From Sabethes cyaneus (taxonomy: Eukaryota; Arthropoda; Insecta; Diptera; Culicidae), in NCBI RefSeq assembly GCF_943734655.1, contig NC_071354.1, forward strand, positions 192,360,911-192,424,910: 64,000 nt of DNA, written 5' to 3'. This document shows, one piece after another, positions 22,871 to 34,812 of this stretch. Below the pieces are notes generated by a model that worked only from the letters and a program-made list of their open reading frames with translations, was not told the origin of the DNA and made no database searches. Made by a program: the position numbers and the translations under genes. The first letter of the stretch is position 1, and every line of letters begins with the position of its first letter.

Positions 22871-24613
22871 TCATAAAAAATATTTATTGCAAAAACAAAA
22901 TATCATCACGTTTGGAAAATTGTTTTTTTCCAAAAGAAAATATTAAAAATAGGGGTGTCTATTCTGTTCATCAATTACGAAAATCTAATGATAAAAATGG
23001 CCCCCTTCAAGCTAAATAAAATTCTCTGGAAAGAAACAATTACACAAATGTGGAACAAAATTGGAGCATTTTTAAATTTCGTATTACTTTAATCAAACTA
23101 GTTGGTCTTATTTAAAGCTCCACGCGTCATTCCAAACCGCGTGGTAAAACCCACCCCAGCACATTCACAAACAACCACGAACGAAAATTGCTGTGGCATG
23201 TTTTGCCAGCCGCGACCCCGCTGCCTTCGGGTGGCACTTCGAAAAATGTTTTGCACCCAAAAGCCCGTGCATCGAAATCGACCGTGTGTATTACCTACTA
23301 ACGTTCTTCCGAAGCTAACTATACCGTGACCGGATGCTGCAGAACCGATATTGATTCCAACTCTAGGAAGGTACATGGAAAACTGCATGCAAACTTTGAC
23401 CTACTACTACCTGGTCTGATGTTCCACTTCGAATAAGCAAACCGAGCGCCGATGATGGTTGACCCATATGGTGACGGACGACGTGACCGACCGTGCTGCC
23501 TGCTGGCTGCTGCCGCGCTGCCGGTGCTCTCGTGACCGACGAGGTGCCACCACAGCCGGCTGGCTGTCGGTGACTGTTGGTGGTGGCGATGGCGATTCAG
23601 TTCCTCTACTGGTTCGGCCACCCTCGGGCGTGGCATGCAGCGGGATGCGGAGGAACGGACAGTTTTGTAATGCAGCAATCCTGATGGCTGCATTTACTTT
23701 GTGAGTTTTATGGTTTATTATGTTGGTGCATACGTTGTGATCGCCCAGGGAAACTCGATCTTAAATTGTTTAAAAATTTGGATTCAGGTTTAAACACATG
23801 TATTTTGTATGTACCAAATTTATGGAAAATCCATCAGTTGGTCCGACTTTGATTGAACCATTCTATCGAACCACTGCCGACAACCGACAACGTAGATATG
23901 TATGTGAGTTGAAAGGACTTAATGTTTCCAGTAAAGCCAAGTGGCGCCTTCGTTGCGTGTTGTAGCCCATGGAGTCAAACCAATTTGGCACGTCTGCTCC
24001 TCGGGTATGCCGGCCGGCGTACCCTAGCGGCGACGAGATAGGGCGGTTAGATGGTGGATCGATTGCGGATCAGGCTGGGCAGGCGAAAAAGTGCAATTAA
24101 TGTTGGTCATGCATAGAAAACAATTCGGTTCATCCATTAAGTTAGTGGTGTTTAAGTTATTTAAATGGCGCACTGATGTTTGGAAGTATCAATTTGAATA
24201 CGTTTGAGTTTTTCTGTGGTGCTGTCTGGCAAAAATGTAAACTCATTTGTTAACCGGTAATTGCTTTCAGCACAGCAGTCAATTACTGATCATTATTACG
24301 TAACTCGAGAGAACCGCCATCAAATTGTCTGCAGAAAAGATAAACATCGCACAGAATTTTCTTGCCTATTAATTACTAATTCAATTACCATTTCTCCTTT
24401 CGCCTACGAGTTATTTGTAGACCCCGTAGGGGAAGCGCGAAGCGGTGGACTGTTCTAGCTGTGGAAACTTCCATCTGGGAAACTAATTATCTCCTTTGCC
24501 GCGTTGTCAGGGTGCTAATCTGCGCTGAAATCTAGCGGTCTCGAAAATGCTCCCGTGATGTAAAATGTGTTCTTCTGTGGCCAAATGGAGGAGGAGCGTG
24601 AAAATACACGTAC
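22871..24613. other. Unassigned region, GC-rich at 23,100-23,700
   Basis: Apparently single-copy. Overlapping open frames on both strands lack domains. If the exon candidate that follows is real, this would be the start of its first intron on the minus strand. No homeodomain or T-box motif is visible here. Confidence 0.35.
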
Positions 24614-24784
24614 CGATGGACCGAGCGGGGCCTCAGGAACCTCGGGAGACGGGTTGGGAGTGATGTTATCGGCCGTTGTTTTGAAACCAGATCGTGGGGA
24701 TCGGGGCCGACCAGCGTTGACGGGGGGCTGTACAGCAGCGAGAAGGTGTGACACTGAAAATCGGCGCACTTCTGTGGCGTCCAT
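24614..24784 (-). CDS. Candidate first coding exon with eh1-like motif (hypothetical regulator)
   Basis: A minus-strand frame opens with ATG at 24,784 and gives MDATEVRRFSVSHLLAAVQ, then a proline/serine-rich stretch. After exactly 57 codons it reaches TCG|GTACGT, a good splice donor in phase 0. RRFSVSHLL close to the amino end fits the Engrailed-homology-1 repressor motif (Fx[IV]xx[IL][LI]) found in several homeobox and other developmental transcription factors; paired-class PRRX proteins carry a similar FSVSHLL. No DNA-binding domain is visible in the remaining 24.6 kb to the left, so the next exons would have to lie outside the window or be missed. The opposite strand also has an open frame (ATG 24,585, MEEERENTRTDG...) and a second minus frame overlaps, so composition alone does not choose. 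A hypothesis. Confidence 0.35.
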
Positions 24785-27167
24785 TCCATCGCCCACCGAA
24801 GGTGGGATGTTTTATTTGTGGATTTTGTATACAGACAAATATATTATTTTCTTTGAAATTTTCTCGGCACTGCTAAGTGCTGTAAAATAGCAGATTTCAG
24901 TTGGAATTACGGCTAAATTTAAACTGCCTAATAAATAACGAATTTATTTCGGGGTGAAGTGACACCGGCAGCAATGACGACGGGCGACCGTGACGCAGTT
25001 ATGACAACTAGAGTTTGTAATATTCATTACGGTCTGGTGACTAAGATGGCTGGTTGGTCGCAATTCTATACGGCTGAGTTATTTCATATTCATTCTATTG
25101 TATTGAAAAGGATCCGGTTCCAGATTGAATTACGCTCCGATTAAATTATGTGACAATTGTAACTAAAATGGGTAATTATCCCAAAAAAACCATAGCTGCT
25201 CGAAATTTGCAATTATTTCCGGAAAAAGTCAATAAAAACCGGTCTGACAATCCAATTTCCTCTTTTTTTGTAATTATATCATTTTGCCAATCAGCAGTTG
25301 TAGGACGTAAAAATTATCGTTAATTTACCGACGACATAAAATCAATAGCTTCGCAATTTTTGCCTCTGTTGCCCATACGACGTCAACACTCCGGAAGTCT
25401 AGACCATCCCCGGTTGTTCGTCGGGTGGAACGCTCCTGCTGCTCAATAGTCCTTGATTTAATTAAGATCCATTTGTTAGCAATTACCCGGTAGGTACCCA
25501 TGATAGCGATTCGATGTGGATGTATACAGCCCATCCTGTAGTTGTTGATTGGCAAAACGCACTTCCTGCGAGGATGGTCAAATTGTGTACCGTTCGGCCG
25601 GCATTAATAATTCCAGCGCACCGACGAAGAAGATCGATATACGGTCTGCTCTTTCGTCGTTACTCCACATTAGTCGGAGCACGTTAGAGCAAGACCTGTG
25701 CTATGGTTACAGTATAAAGTGAGGTACTGTACCACTGATCAAATATTTCACATCTGCCACAATGGACCTAGGTTTGGTAATAAATTCAGCAACCACACTG
25801 GGAAAGTTATTAACCACTCTCGTTTACTTCCGAATTAGAAAGGAGGAATACGGCACTCCGTCGATTACTTTATTCCCCAAAAATATCCAATTGGTTGTAA
25901 AATACCAATTCCAACGATCTAATTTGTGCTTAAGCCTTAAGCAAACCACCAGAAAGGTTCCTCACATCCGGTGGGTGGATTGTACCCATAAATGTTGTAA
26001 TCGGCTTTGGTAGCTACATATTTGTTTCATGTACACATGGAATGCATGCATAGATGAAAGCCGTTACTGCCGGCCTGTAAATGCGGGCAATCATTTCACT
26101 AATATTGATGGCAGCTTTGCGACTCACATTGCATCACTCGGGCCTGGCATTATGTCATCGACGTGCGGTTTACCATTAAACATTTTATTGTTTCTCTATT
26201 ATCCTGTGAAACGTACTAAATTTTGAGCGCCGATATTGTAAACATCGGTATAGTCAATATAAACTAAGAGCTAGGAAAACGTTTTCTAAAGCGGCAAATC
26301 AAGCCAGACGGGAAAAGGGCCGAAATAATCATATCCTACTGCCGTTGTTAATGCAAAAATTTACCCGCAATTGGGTGCCCACCTTTCTAAAAGTAGTTCG
26401 ATTTTACAGGGCAGTCATTAACTAGCGATAAAAGTAGATAACTGACAATGCCGATGAGATATAAATCTTTTGTGTGTTGGAATTTAATTTTATCAATCCA
26501 GATTTTGCAGAATTAGCCAGAATTAGTGCGCCCATAGATATTGAGATTCAAAAACATTAATTTCATCGCTCCCATTTTCAGTACGTAACCAACAACAACG
26601 CGAATCACCCCGCCCGCTATCATCCTTTCGAGCATCAAATTAATTCAAATGCGCAGCGCGTTGTTGATGCAGCGAGTGTGATGATTCATTTTGATATGCA
26701 CTTAAACTGTAAACATAGTGGCAAAACACACGTCAGCTGATTCTTTTTTACCCAGTCACTACCACTTCGATCAGCAGCTAAATGCTGGCTGGCTGCACTG
26801 TTACCGCCGTGCACACTCGTATTGACATTAATTTTCCTAACGATCGCGACGTGTTGTAAGTGCGGTTATGTGCTGCAGATCAATCAAAAGGCAAAAGTGC
26901 GACTATTTAACGGTAATGCAAGCACTATCGCGATGGTCATTAGGGCGATAGTAAAAACACTAGCTTTTGAACTTCGAAAAATAGACAAACCGTAAACTTT
27001 GTTAGTTGCTGCATTAAAATTGCCCATTCAAAGGAATAATCAAAAGAAACCAGCTCATAGGTCGTCCTTGGGGAAAAAAACTCTGGCGTTACAAAACCGA
27101 CTGGTTTAAGAATAATGAAACGTTAGATAAATTTGCAACAAAACTAAAAAAAACTAGAATGTAAAAA
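24785..27167. other. Unassigned, apparently single-copy region
   Basis: No transposon relic or tandem repeat is seen. Several short open frames (24,959; 25,762; 26,029) have no domain. If 24,614-24,784 is a real exon, the right-hand side of this stretch would contain its promoter and 5' untranslated sequence. Confidence 0.35.
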
Positions 27168-28838
27168 AAATACAAAATACAAAATACAAAATACAAAATA
27201 CAAAATACAAAATACAAAATACAAAATTCAAAATACAAAATACAAAATACAAAATACAAAATACAAAATACAAAATACAAAATACAAAATACAAAATACA
27301 AAATACAAAATACAAAATACAAAATACAAAATACAAAATACAAAATACAAAATACAAAATACAAAATACAAAATACAAAATACAAAATACAAAATACAAA
27401 ATACAAAATACAAAATACAAAATACAAAATACAAAATACAAAATACAAAATACAAAATACAAAATACAAAATACAAAATACAAAATACAAAATACAAAAT
27501 ACAAAATACAAAATACAAAATACAAAATACAAAATACAAAATACAAAATACAAAATACAAAATACAAAATACAAAATACAAAATACAAAATACAAAATAC
27601 AAAATACAAAATACAAAATACAAAATACAAAATACAAAATACAAAATACAAAATACAAAATACAAAATACAAAATACAAAATACAAAATACAAAATACAA
27701 AATACAAAATACAAAATACAAAATACAAAATACAAAATACAAAATACAAAATACAAAATACAAAATACAAAATACAAAATACAAAATACAAAATACAAAA
27801 TACAAAATACAAAATACAAAATACAAAATACAAAATACAAAATACAAAATACAAAATACAAAATACAAAATACAAAATACAAAATACAAAATACAAAATA
27901 CAAAATACAAAATACAAAATACAAAATACAAAATACAAAATACAAAATACAAAATACAAAATACAAAATACAAAATACAAAATACAAAATACAAAATACA
28001 AAATACAAAATACAAAATACAAAATACAAAATACAAAATACAAAATACAAAATACAAAATACAAAATACAAAATACAAAATACAAAATACAAAATACAAA
28101 ATACAAAATACAAAATACAAAATACAAAATACAAAATACAAAATACAAAATACAAAATACAAAATACAAAATACAAAATACAAAATACAAAATACAAAAT
28201 ACAAAATACAAAATACAAAATACAAAATACAAAATACAAAATACAAAATACAAAATACAAAATACAAAATACAAAATACAAAATACAAAATACAAAATAC
28301 AAAATACAAAATACAAAATACAAAATACAAAATACAAAATACAAAATACAAAATACAAAATACAAAATACAAAATACAAAATACAAAATACAAAATACAA
28401 AATACAAAATACAAAATACAAAATACAAAATACAAAATACAAAATACAAAATACAAAATACAAAATACAAAATACAAAATACAAAATACAAAATACAAAA
28501 TACAAAATACAAAATACAAAATACAAAATACAAAATACAAAATACAAAATACAAAATACAAAATACAAAATACAAAATACAAAATACAAAATACAAAATA
28601 CAAAATACAAAATACAAAATACAAAAGACAAAATACAAAATACAAAATACAAAAGACAAAATACAAAATACAAAAGACAAAATACAAAATACAAAATACA
28701 AAATACAAAATACAAAATACAAAATGCAAAATGCAAAATGCAAAATACAAAATACAAAAGACAAAATACAAAATACAAAATACAAAATACAAAATACAAA
28801 ATACAAAATGCAAAATGCAAAATGCAAAATACAAAATA
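27168..28838. repeat. (TACAAAA)n heptamer satellite, about 239 units
   Basis: It is nearly invariant from 27,240 to 28,620. Variants cluster at the right edge: GACAAAA at 28,627, 28,655, 28,676 and 28,760, and runs of three TGCAAAA at about 28,725 and 28,809. The pairs 28,676/28,760 and 28,725/28,809 are both 84 bp apart, so a 12-unit block was duplicated. The heptamer has no stop in any of three minus-strand frames, which creates spurious open frames of 530-581 codons reading YFVFCIL over and over. Confidence 0.97.
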
Positions 28839-28979
28839 ATCTGAGTTTCTTGATATTTTCGGTGAAAATTAGACCAATACTGTGTTTTCAGCGGACGTTT
28901 CGACCTACTATTCTTCGGTCATTGACTGCGCATTATCACGTATATTCTCTACCTCGTCATCTATCTAACTTGTTAGTTA
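28839..28979. other. Unassigned spacer
   Basis: A short unique stretch between the heptamer satellite and the purine-rich tract. Confidence 0.4.
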
Positions 28980-29665
28980 GAAACAGGAACAGAAACAGGA
29001 CAGAAAATGACCAAAAAACGAGGCAGGGAAAGAGGAAAAACGACATCAAAAATGATGACAATCAAGGCTTATGAAAAGGGCCAAAAACGGGACAGGAAAA
29101 GAAGAGTAAAGGAACAGAGAAAGAGGTAACAGCGGCCAGAGAAAAGGAAAAACGAAACAGGAAATGGAGGAAAATGAAACAAAAAAGGTAATACAGAGCA
29201 TAAAACAAGAGAAACCAAATGGGAAAAGTATAAATAAAAGCAAATTCATAAAGGAAACGGATAAAACGGGAAAAAAAGATCAAACGGGATATAAAAGAAG
29301 AAAGATGATACAAAAAAAAACTGGAAAAAGGACAGAAATAGAAGAAAAGATAGATAGCAAGTGTCAAAAACAGAATAAACGTGACTGAAAAGGCTAAAAA
29401 ACAAGTTATCAAAAAGAGTAAACACGGAACAGACGTTGACGAAACGAGAAGGAAAGGATATGTAAAGAAAATCGAAAACTGGAAATGAAAAGATCGAAAA
29501 GAGAAAGGACGGAAAACGGGAAAATATGATGAAAAAGGAATGAAAAATATGACGAAAAACGGGACTGCAAGTAAACAATAAAGTAGCAAACACAGGACAG
29601 AAAGAAGTAACGAAGGAAAACGAGGAAAACGTAAAAAACGTAAGAATTAGAGAAAAGACAAAGAA
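28980..29665. repeat. Purine-rich degenerate array, locus 1
   Basis: It consists of words such as 'acgggaaa', 'ggaaaaa', 'acaggac' and 'gaaaaag', strongly A/G on the plus strand, with no fixed period. The opposite strand therefore shows long hydrophobic open frames (F, S, L, V) that are not genes. Locus 2, with the same order of tracts, is at 62,935-63,570. Confidence 0.7.
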
Positions 29666-30085
29666 GAAAACGAATAAGGCCATTACCAATATTTTCTAAA
29701 GTTGTTCTTCCAGTCTTGGGCACCTGAAGGGAGGGGGGCGGAAATAAACAAAGAGATTTTTTTAATCGAGCAAAAAAAATGCGTTTTAAGCATTTTACTT
29801 AAAGTTTAAACGTGAAAACCAAATCAATTTTTTTCTTTTTATACGGTGTTCTATGCAAAATCGTACGAAAAGGAAGACCGCCGATTTTCGGAAATTCCAA
29901 GTGACAAAAACTTTACAAATAATTTGCAATGGCCTAAATACGGATCAAAAAGTGGAAAAACGGGACTGACATAGAAAAAAACTGAACATAAAAGGTAAAA
30001 CGAGTGAGGGAATGACGAAAAATGTCAATTGTAATGTTCAAGTAAAAGACGTAAAAGTTTCATGTCTAATTTCTTATACATGTCC
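29666..30085. other. Low-complexity transition
   Basis: AT-rich sequence with further 'aaaacgggac' words, between the purine-rich tract and the CCAA array. No gene. Confidence 0.4.
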
Positions 30086-31580
30086 AGTTTGAAGTAAAAC
30101 TTCAAGCTCAAATGAGTCCAAATTAAAGCCCGATTTCAAGTCCAATTTCAACTCCAATACGCCAACTCCAATCCAATCCAATTTATTCAAACTAAATCCA
30201 ATTCGAAGCCAATCGAAATCCAATTCGAAGCCAATCCAAATCTAATCCAAATTCAATCCAAATCCAATCCAAATCCAATCCAAATCCAATCCAAATCCAA
30301 TCCAAATCCAATCCAAATCCAATCCAAATCCAATCCAAATCCAATCCAAATCCAATCCAAATCCAATCCAAATCCAATCCAAATCCAATCCAAATCCAAT
30401 CCAAATCCAATCCAAATCCAATCCAAATCCAATCCAAATCCAATCCAAATCCAATCCAAATCCAATCCAAATCCAATCCAAATCCAATCCAAATCCAATC
30501 CAAATCCAATCCAAATCCAATCCAAATCCAATCCAAATCCAATCCAAATCCAATCCAAATCCAATCCAAATCCAATCCAAATCCAATCCAAATCCAATCC
30601 AAATCCAATCCAAATCCAATCCAAATCCAATCCAAATCCAATCCAAATCCAATCCAAAACCAATCCAAATCCAATCCAAATCCAATCCAAATCCAATCCA
30701 AATCCAATCCAAATCCAATCCAAATCCAATCCAAATCCAATCCAAATCCAATCCAAATCCAATCCAAATCCAATCCAAATCCAATCCAAATCCAATCCAA
30801 ATCCAATCCAAATCCAATCCAAATACAATCCAAATCCAATCCAAATCCAATCCAAATCCAATCCAAATCCAATCCAAATCCAATCCAAATCCAATCCAAA
30901 TCCAATCCAAATCCAATCCAAATCCAATCCAAATCCAATCCAAATCCAATCCAAATCCAATCCAAATCCAATCCAAATCCAATCCAAATCCAATCTAAAT
31001 CCAATCCAAATCCAATCTAAATCCAATCCAAATCCAATCCAAATCCAATCCAAATCCAATCCAAATCCAATCCAAATCCAATCCAAATCCAATCCAAATC
31101 CAATCAAAATCCAATCCAAATCCAATCCAAATCCAATCCAAATCCAATCCAAATCCAATCAAAATCCAATCCAAATCCAATCCAAATCCAATCCAAATCC
31201 AATCCAAATCCAATCCAAATCCAATCCAAATCCAATCCAAATCCAATCCAAATCCAATCCAAATCCAATCCAAATCCAATCCAAATCCAATCCAAATCCA
31301 ATCCAAATCCAATCCAAATCCAATCCAAATCCAATCCAAATCCAATCCAAATCCAATCCAAATCCAATCCAAATCCAATCCAAATCCAATCCAAATCCAA
31401 TCCAAATCCAATTAAAATCCAATCCAAATCCAATTCAAATCCAATCCAAATCCAATTCAAATCCAATTCAAATCCAAATCCAATCCAAATCCAATCAAAC
31501 CAATCCAGAATCAAATCCAGTCCATCCAAATCGTATTCAAATTCAACCAAAATCCAATCCATATCCAATCCAATCTAATC
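30086..31580. repeat. 11-bp (AAATCCAATCC)n satellite with degenerate flanks
   Basis: The regular core, about 30,254-31,412, holds at least 105 units. The left flank (30,086-30,250) is a degenerate 'aagtccaatttc' array and the right flank (31,413-31,580) decays similarly. Rare variants recur at multiples of the unit: AATCTAAATCC at 30,996 and 31,018 (22 bp) and AATCAAAATCC at 31,106 and 31,161 (55 bp), which indicates local unequal exchange or slippage. 11 x 3 = 33 bases gives stop-free minus frames reading LDLDWIWIGFG repeatedly; these are not proteins. Confidence 0.95.
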
Positions 31581-31779
31581 ATGCGAACTGTGTCCGCAAA
31601 AACTCACGCTGCAAAGGTTATGTTGCGTATTTGATGGGACCTGCTTATTAAGCTCTTCCAATTCAAAAACGAACGAAATCTTCACAGAGGATCGGTATCG
31701 AATTCAATCGATGCGGCCGAGCGTAGCACTATACGACAAACAGTCGTAATACAAGCAGAGACACAAAATAGTGATTCTA

Positions 31780-31870
31780 CAGCATGACGGCGCTCGGTCT
31801 CGAGGTGCCAAATCAGTTGTAATCTTCGTGGAAACACTTAAGTCGGTAGTTCTAGCCCATCCGCTGTTTT
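31780..31870 (+). mobile_element. Weak tRNA-like (SINE?) segment
   Basis: 'gctcggtctcgaggtgcc' resembles an A-box region and 'ggtagttctagcccatcc' a decayed B box, about 65 bp apart. It belongs to neither of the other SINE families here. Weak call. Confidence 0.25.
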
Positions 31871-31922
31871 TCTCAGATAAATATTGCGCTATCGAATTAT
31901 AGCCTGTTTCGCTTGATAGCAC

Positions 31923-32423
31923 ATCATTTGACTGATTAGTGGTTCTGATACTATGAAAATATCAGTAAATTTGCTTGAACTGGGAAGAAAAAATAATTAC
32001 AACAAACCTTCAATAACTACACAAAAGAGTAGAAACCATTTTTTATTTTCCCATATTACGAAAAAATTTAATACAAAAATTTCGTAGAGTACGTAGATTT
32101 TAGTTCAAACCGAACCAACTTTCTAAATTTTTCGACCCAAGCACATAAAGTAAGCGGTAGAGGTAAACCAGCTTGATAATAGTGGAGTTTCACAGGATCA
32201 CCTTAGGGAGCCACAAACGTATAACTTGACCTTCATTTGAATTTTGCTTTGAACTTGCATATCACTCATTTAGTTACCTTGTATATTAGAATAATCCAAA
32301 TCCGAGACACTTACCAGTTCAGAACTCGGTAACCACAAACCGGTAACCGAAATAGTATTGTAATCTAATCGTAGTGTGAAAATGGCAGTTTAGGTCCCTA
32401 CAGTTTTTTTACTTGTAACACAT
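31923..32423. other. Unassigned AT-rich sequence
   Basis: No feature is recognised. Confidence 0.4.
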
Positions 32424-32432
32424 ATGCTGTGC

Positions 32433-32643
32433 CCAGTTAGCTTCGAGGTACGACGCTGGTCTAACAAGCCAGTCGTCGTATGTTCGGATCTCCGCTAGAC
32501 GGTACTGCTAGATAGAGTCAGCCAGATTTTTGCACTAGCCTCGTAACTGTCCTGTACTCTAACAGCCGACCGTGAAGTTTGTCGATAAAGATAGGTCAAG
32601 TCCTAGAAAGACGTTTAAGCCTAAGGCTTTGCTTTGCTGGCAC
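32433..32643 (+). mobile_element. V-type tRNA-derived SINE, full-length copy
   Basis: The head folds partly like a tRNA. CTGGT CTAACAA GCCAG gives a five-pair anticodon stem with AAC (valine-like) in the loop, and GTATGTTCGGATCTC is the T arm/B box. A body of about 140 bp follows. The direct repeat ATGCTGTGC flanks it (32,424-32,432; 32,644-32,652), as expected for LINE-assisted insertion. It matches 47,832-48,050 along its length. Confidence 0.8.
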
Positions 32644-32652
32644 ATGCTGTGC

Positions 32653-33727
32653 TACCGACATGTTTTAAGAGAACAAAAAAAAACTATTTACTATTCACGT
32701 TTCATGAAACTATTCACGTTTGAAATCACTTGTTTCTTGGTCAACGTTTTAGTCATGAATAGGATCAGGCCTTGGTTATCTTTGTATATTAATGATGCAA
32801 TCCGTTTCGGTAACAACTATTTGACGATCGAAGAAGCTCCCAACTGTTTAGCATCTTTAATTCCTTCTGGCAGGGATGGTTCGATCACCTTGACTTACTT
32901 TTGATTCATTTGGCAGTACCGTTTCAGCCAAGCAATCACTGTTTCTTGCTCGTTTAGCGTTAAATCGTTAAATCGTTTAGCAAGATTGATAACTAAACGA
33001 TGAACGTACCAGAAAGGTTTGGAAGAGTACTCACTGCGCATAGGAAATCCTTGTCTAGCTCAATAAAAAAGCTACATAACTCTGATTTCGTTTGATGTTT
33101 AATGTCATTGCCATTGATCCCAATGATAATCATAACATGCCAATAGTCAGAAAATTTAAAGTTTTTTTTTGACCACTACGGAATAAAATGACCAATTTGG
33201 AGCCCGAAAGCACCGGTAGCTGACATTCCGGAGTTTCTAATTAATCGTATTTCTAGTTTAATCTTATCTTATACCTATGAGCCTGTGACGGGAAAAAAAT
33301 AGCCCCACTGCAATTCGAAACATCTCCGTCAAAAGCGGTACCAAATTTCACTAATATATTGTTTTAATTGATTTTTTCCTCAATCTAATTCGGTTCTTTG
33401 AACACACGTTGAATTTAAATGGAACAAAATTTAAAATAAATGGACCAAAACGTCGAGAACTGACAGGTTAAGCATAATAATCGCCTGTGACTTGCAGCTG
33501 GAACCAAAAAGCTTAGTTAGTGAAAGAAAGTTGATGAAGACGAACGGGATAATTGCTTTAACTTTGCACATATTGGATAATTTAGAGATGTAAACCCGTT
33601 GAACTGTAAAAAATCTATTTTAGTGACAAGAAAGCAACATAATAGTACACTTTATTTTTTTGTCCCTTCACATTTCGACAATTTTTGAAGGGGGAGGTGA
33701 CACAAATTTTTTTTCAAATTTGTAGAA
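32653..33727. other. Unassigned AT-rich sequence
   Basis: No gene, relic or tandem repeat is recognised. Confidence 0.4.
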
Positions 33728-33850
33728 GCCTAATTTAGAAGTTGAAAAACCGAAAAGTCGAAAAGAGGAAAGGTCGTCAAGTCAAAACATAGAAAAATTG
33801 AAAAACTAAAAAGTAGAACAGTCGAAAAACTGTAATAGAGAAAAGATTTA
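33728..33850. repeat. Degenerate GTCGAAAAAC-like array
   Basis: About ten loose repeats of a 9-12-bp word ('gaaaaaccgaaaagtcgaaaag', 'gaaaaactaaaaagtag'). Same style as the other degenerate arrays in this window. Confidence 0.6.
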
Positions 33851-34425
33851 ACTTACTGAAATGACAAAAATATCGTTGCTCAGAAAGATTGGGGGAAAAT
33901 TGTAAGGCTAAACTTCCTTTTATAAGTTAAAATTTCAAAGTCGAATAATCTGTGCACAGGTCTATTAATAATGAAGTCACGCACTAAAAATTGCGTGATA
34001 TTTGAACAACTAATTGCTTAACACACCGTTGCATCTTTTTTTTGCACTGCGCGTCATTTTAATAAAAGTAATCACAACTTTTATGCCACTCATAGTTCCT
34101 GTTCAACATTTCCACTATAACTCTTTGGTGTAGGTACGGTAACATTGAAATGTGCAGAATTGTGCACGATGATGTATTTTTGGACTCTTTTTCAATTAAA
34201 CCGTCCAAAAACGCAGTTGATTCGAATTAAATCGGCCGTATGAATCCGGAACGGAAATTTTGTTGCTAAAGCCGCATTTACAACGACAAAGTTTTAATCA
34301 ACAACGCGGCAACGAAACGACCGGATGCAGAAGCGTATCCAATTTACGAATACACCTGCACCACAGAGCAGAGTAGCAGCAGCGGCAACAGCAGTAACTC
34401 GTTTTAAGCTTCATCTTCAAATCCT
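33851..34425. other. Unassigned sequence before the 34.4-kb open frame
   Basis: The last 120 bases are CAG/CAA-rich, as often seen in insect 5' untranslated exons. A short frame starting ATG at 34,325 ends after about 45 codons. No promoter element can be assigned. Confidence 0.3.
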
Positions 34426-34812
34426 GTGCAAAAACGTTCACGCGTGTGGGCGGTCATTTTTCATCTGACGTTCGCTCTCTTTCTCTCTCTGGTTCCTGTT
34501 CCAACCTATACACATGCAAACACACCGACGACAGAGCAGAGAAACTCATTTAGGAAAAAGAAGGATTCAAAGGAAGGTTGCGTGGGCCAGGCGCGCACAC
34601 TGATTGCTTCCGGTCATTGCCGTAGACCCCGGTACTACCAAGGTGTTCGTGTGCCATGTGCGGATTACGATGCGATGCAAAATGCATTATGCGATGCATA
34701 TCTGAAAGTATGCAATAATCGCTGCTTGAACTCATCCGTGGGTGGAAAATCCTCCGCCACGGATGAGTGGAAGTGGCAGGCGTCTGTGCAAAGTTTTTGC
34801 TCAACTTATTAA
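34426..34812 (+). CDS. Candidate secreted cysteine-containing protein (partial, hypothetical)
   Basis: The open frame has no in-frame ATG at its beginning: it starts after a TAA at 34,405, and the first usable codon shown is GTG. If real it must be a 3' exon or begin non-canonically. The amino-terminal part is a basic start followed by VWAVIFHLTFALFLSLVPV and a small-residue site (YTHA), which resembles a signal peptide. The remainder has seven cysteines (GC, HC, PC, LC, VC, RC, FC) within about 75 residues, then a TAA at 34,810. Family not recognised. The odd cysteine count, lack of start and lack of homology I can name make a chance open frame quite possible. Confidence 0.3.
   Translation: MQKRSRVWAVIFHLTFALFLSLVPVPTYTHANTPTTEQRNSFRKKKDSKEGCVGQARTLIASGHCRRPRYYQGVRVPCADYDAMQNALCDAYLKVCNNRCLNSSVGGKSSATDEWKWQASVQSFCSTY

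Noticed and set aside
24585..24890. Plus-strand frame MEEERENTRTDG... as the coding strand
   Set aside because: Open and with fair start context, but no motif. The minus strand has an eh1-like motif and an in-phase donor, so I favour that; both remain unproven.
27089..28834. Three minus-strand open frames of 530-581 codons
   Set aside because: They are readings of the stop-free heptamer TTTTGTA in each frame; period-7 residue repeats with no start or composition of a gene.
29062..29723. Hydrophobic minus-strand frames resembling membrane proteins
   Set aside because: Produced by pyrimidine-rich complement of the purine-rich array; same effect at 62,879-63,529.
30254..31412. CRISPR-like array
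   Set aside because: No unique spacers; a plain tandem satellite in eukaryotic DNA.
30192..31568. Minus-strand open frames of 87-301 codons reading LDLDWIWIGFG
   Set aside because: Artefact of the 11-bp satellite, which lacks stops in all minus frames.
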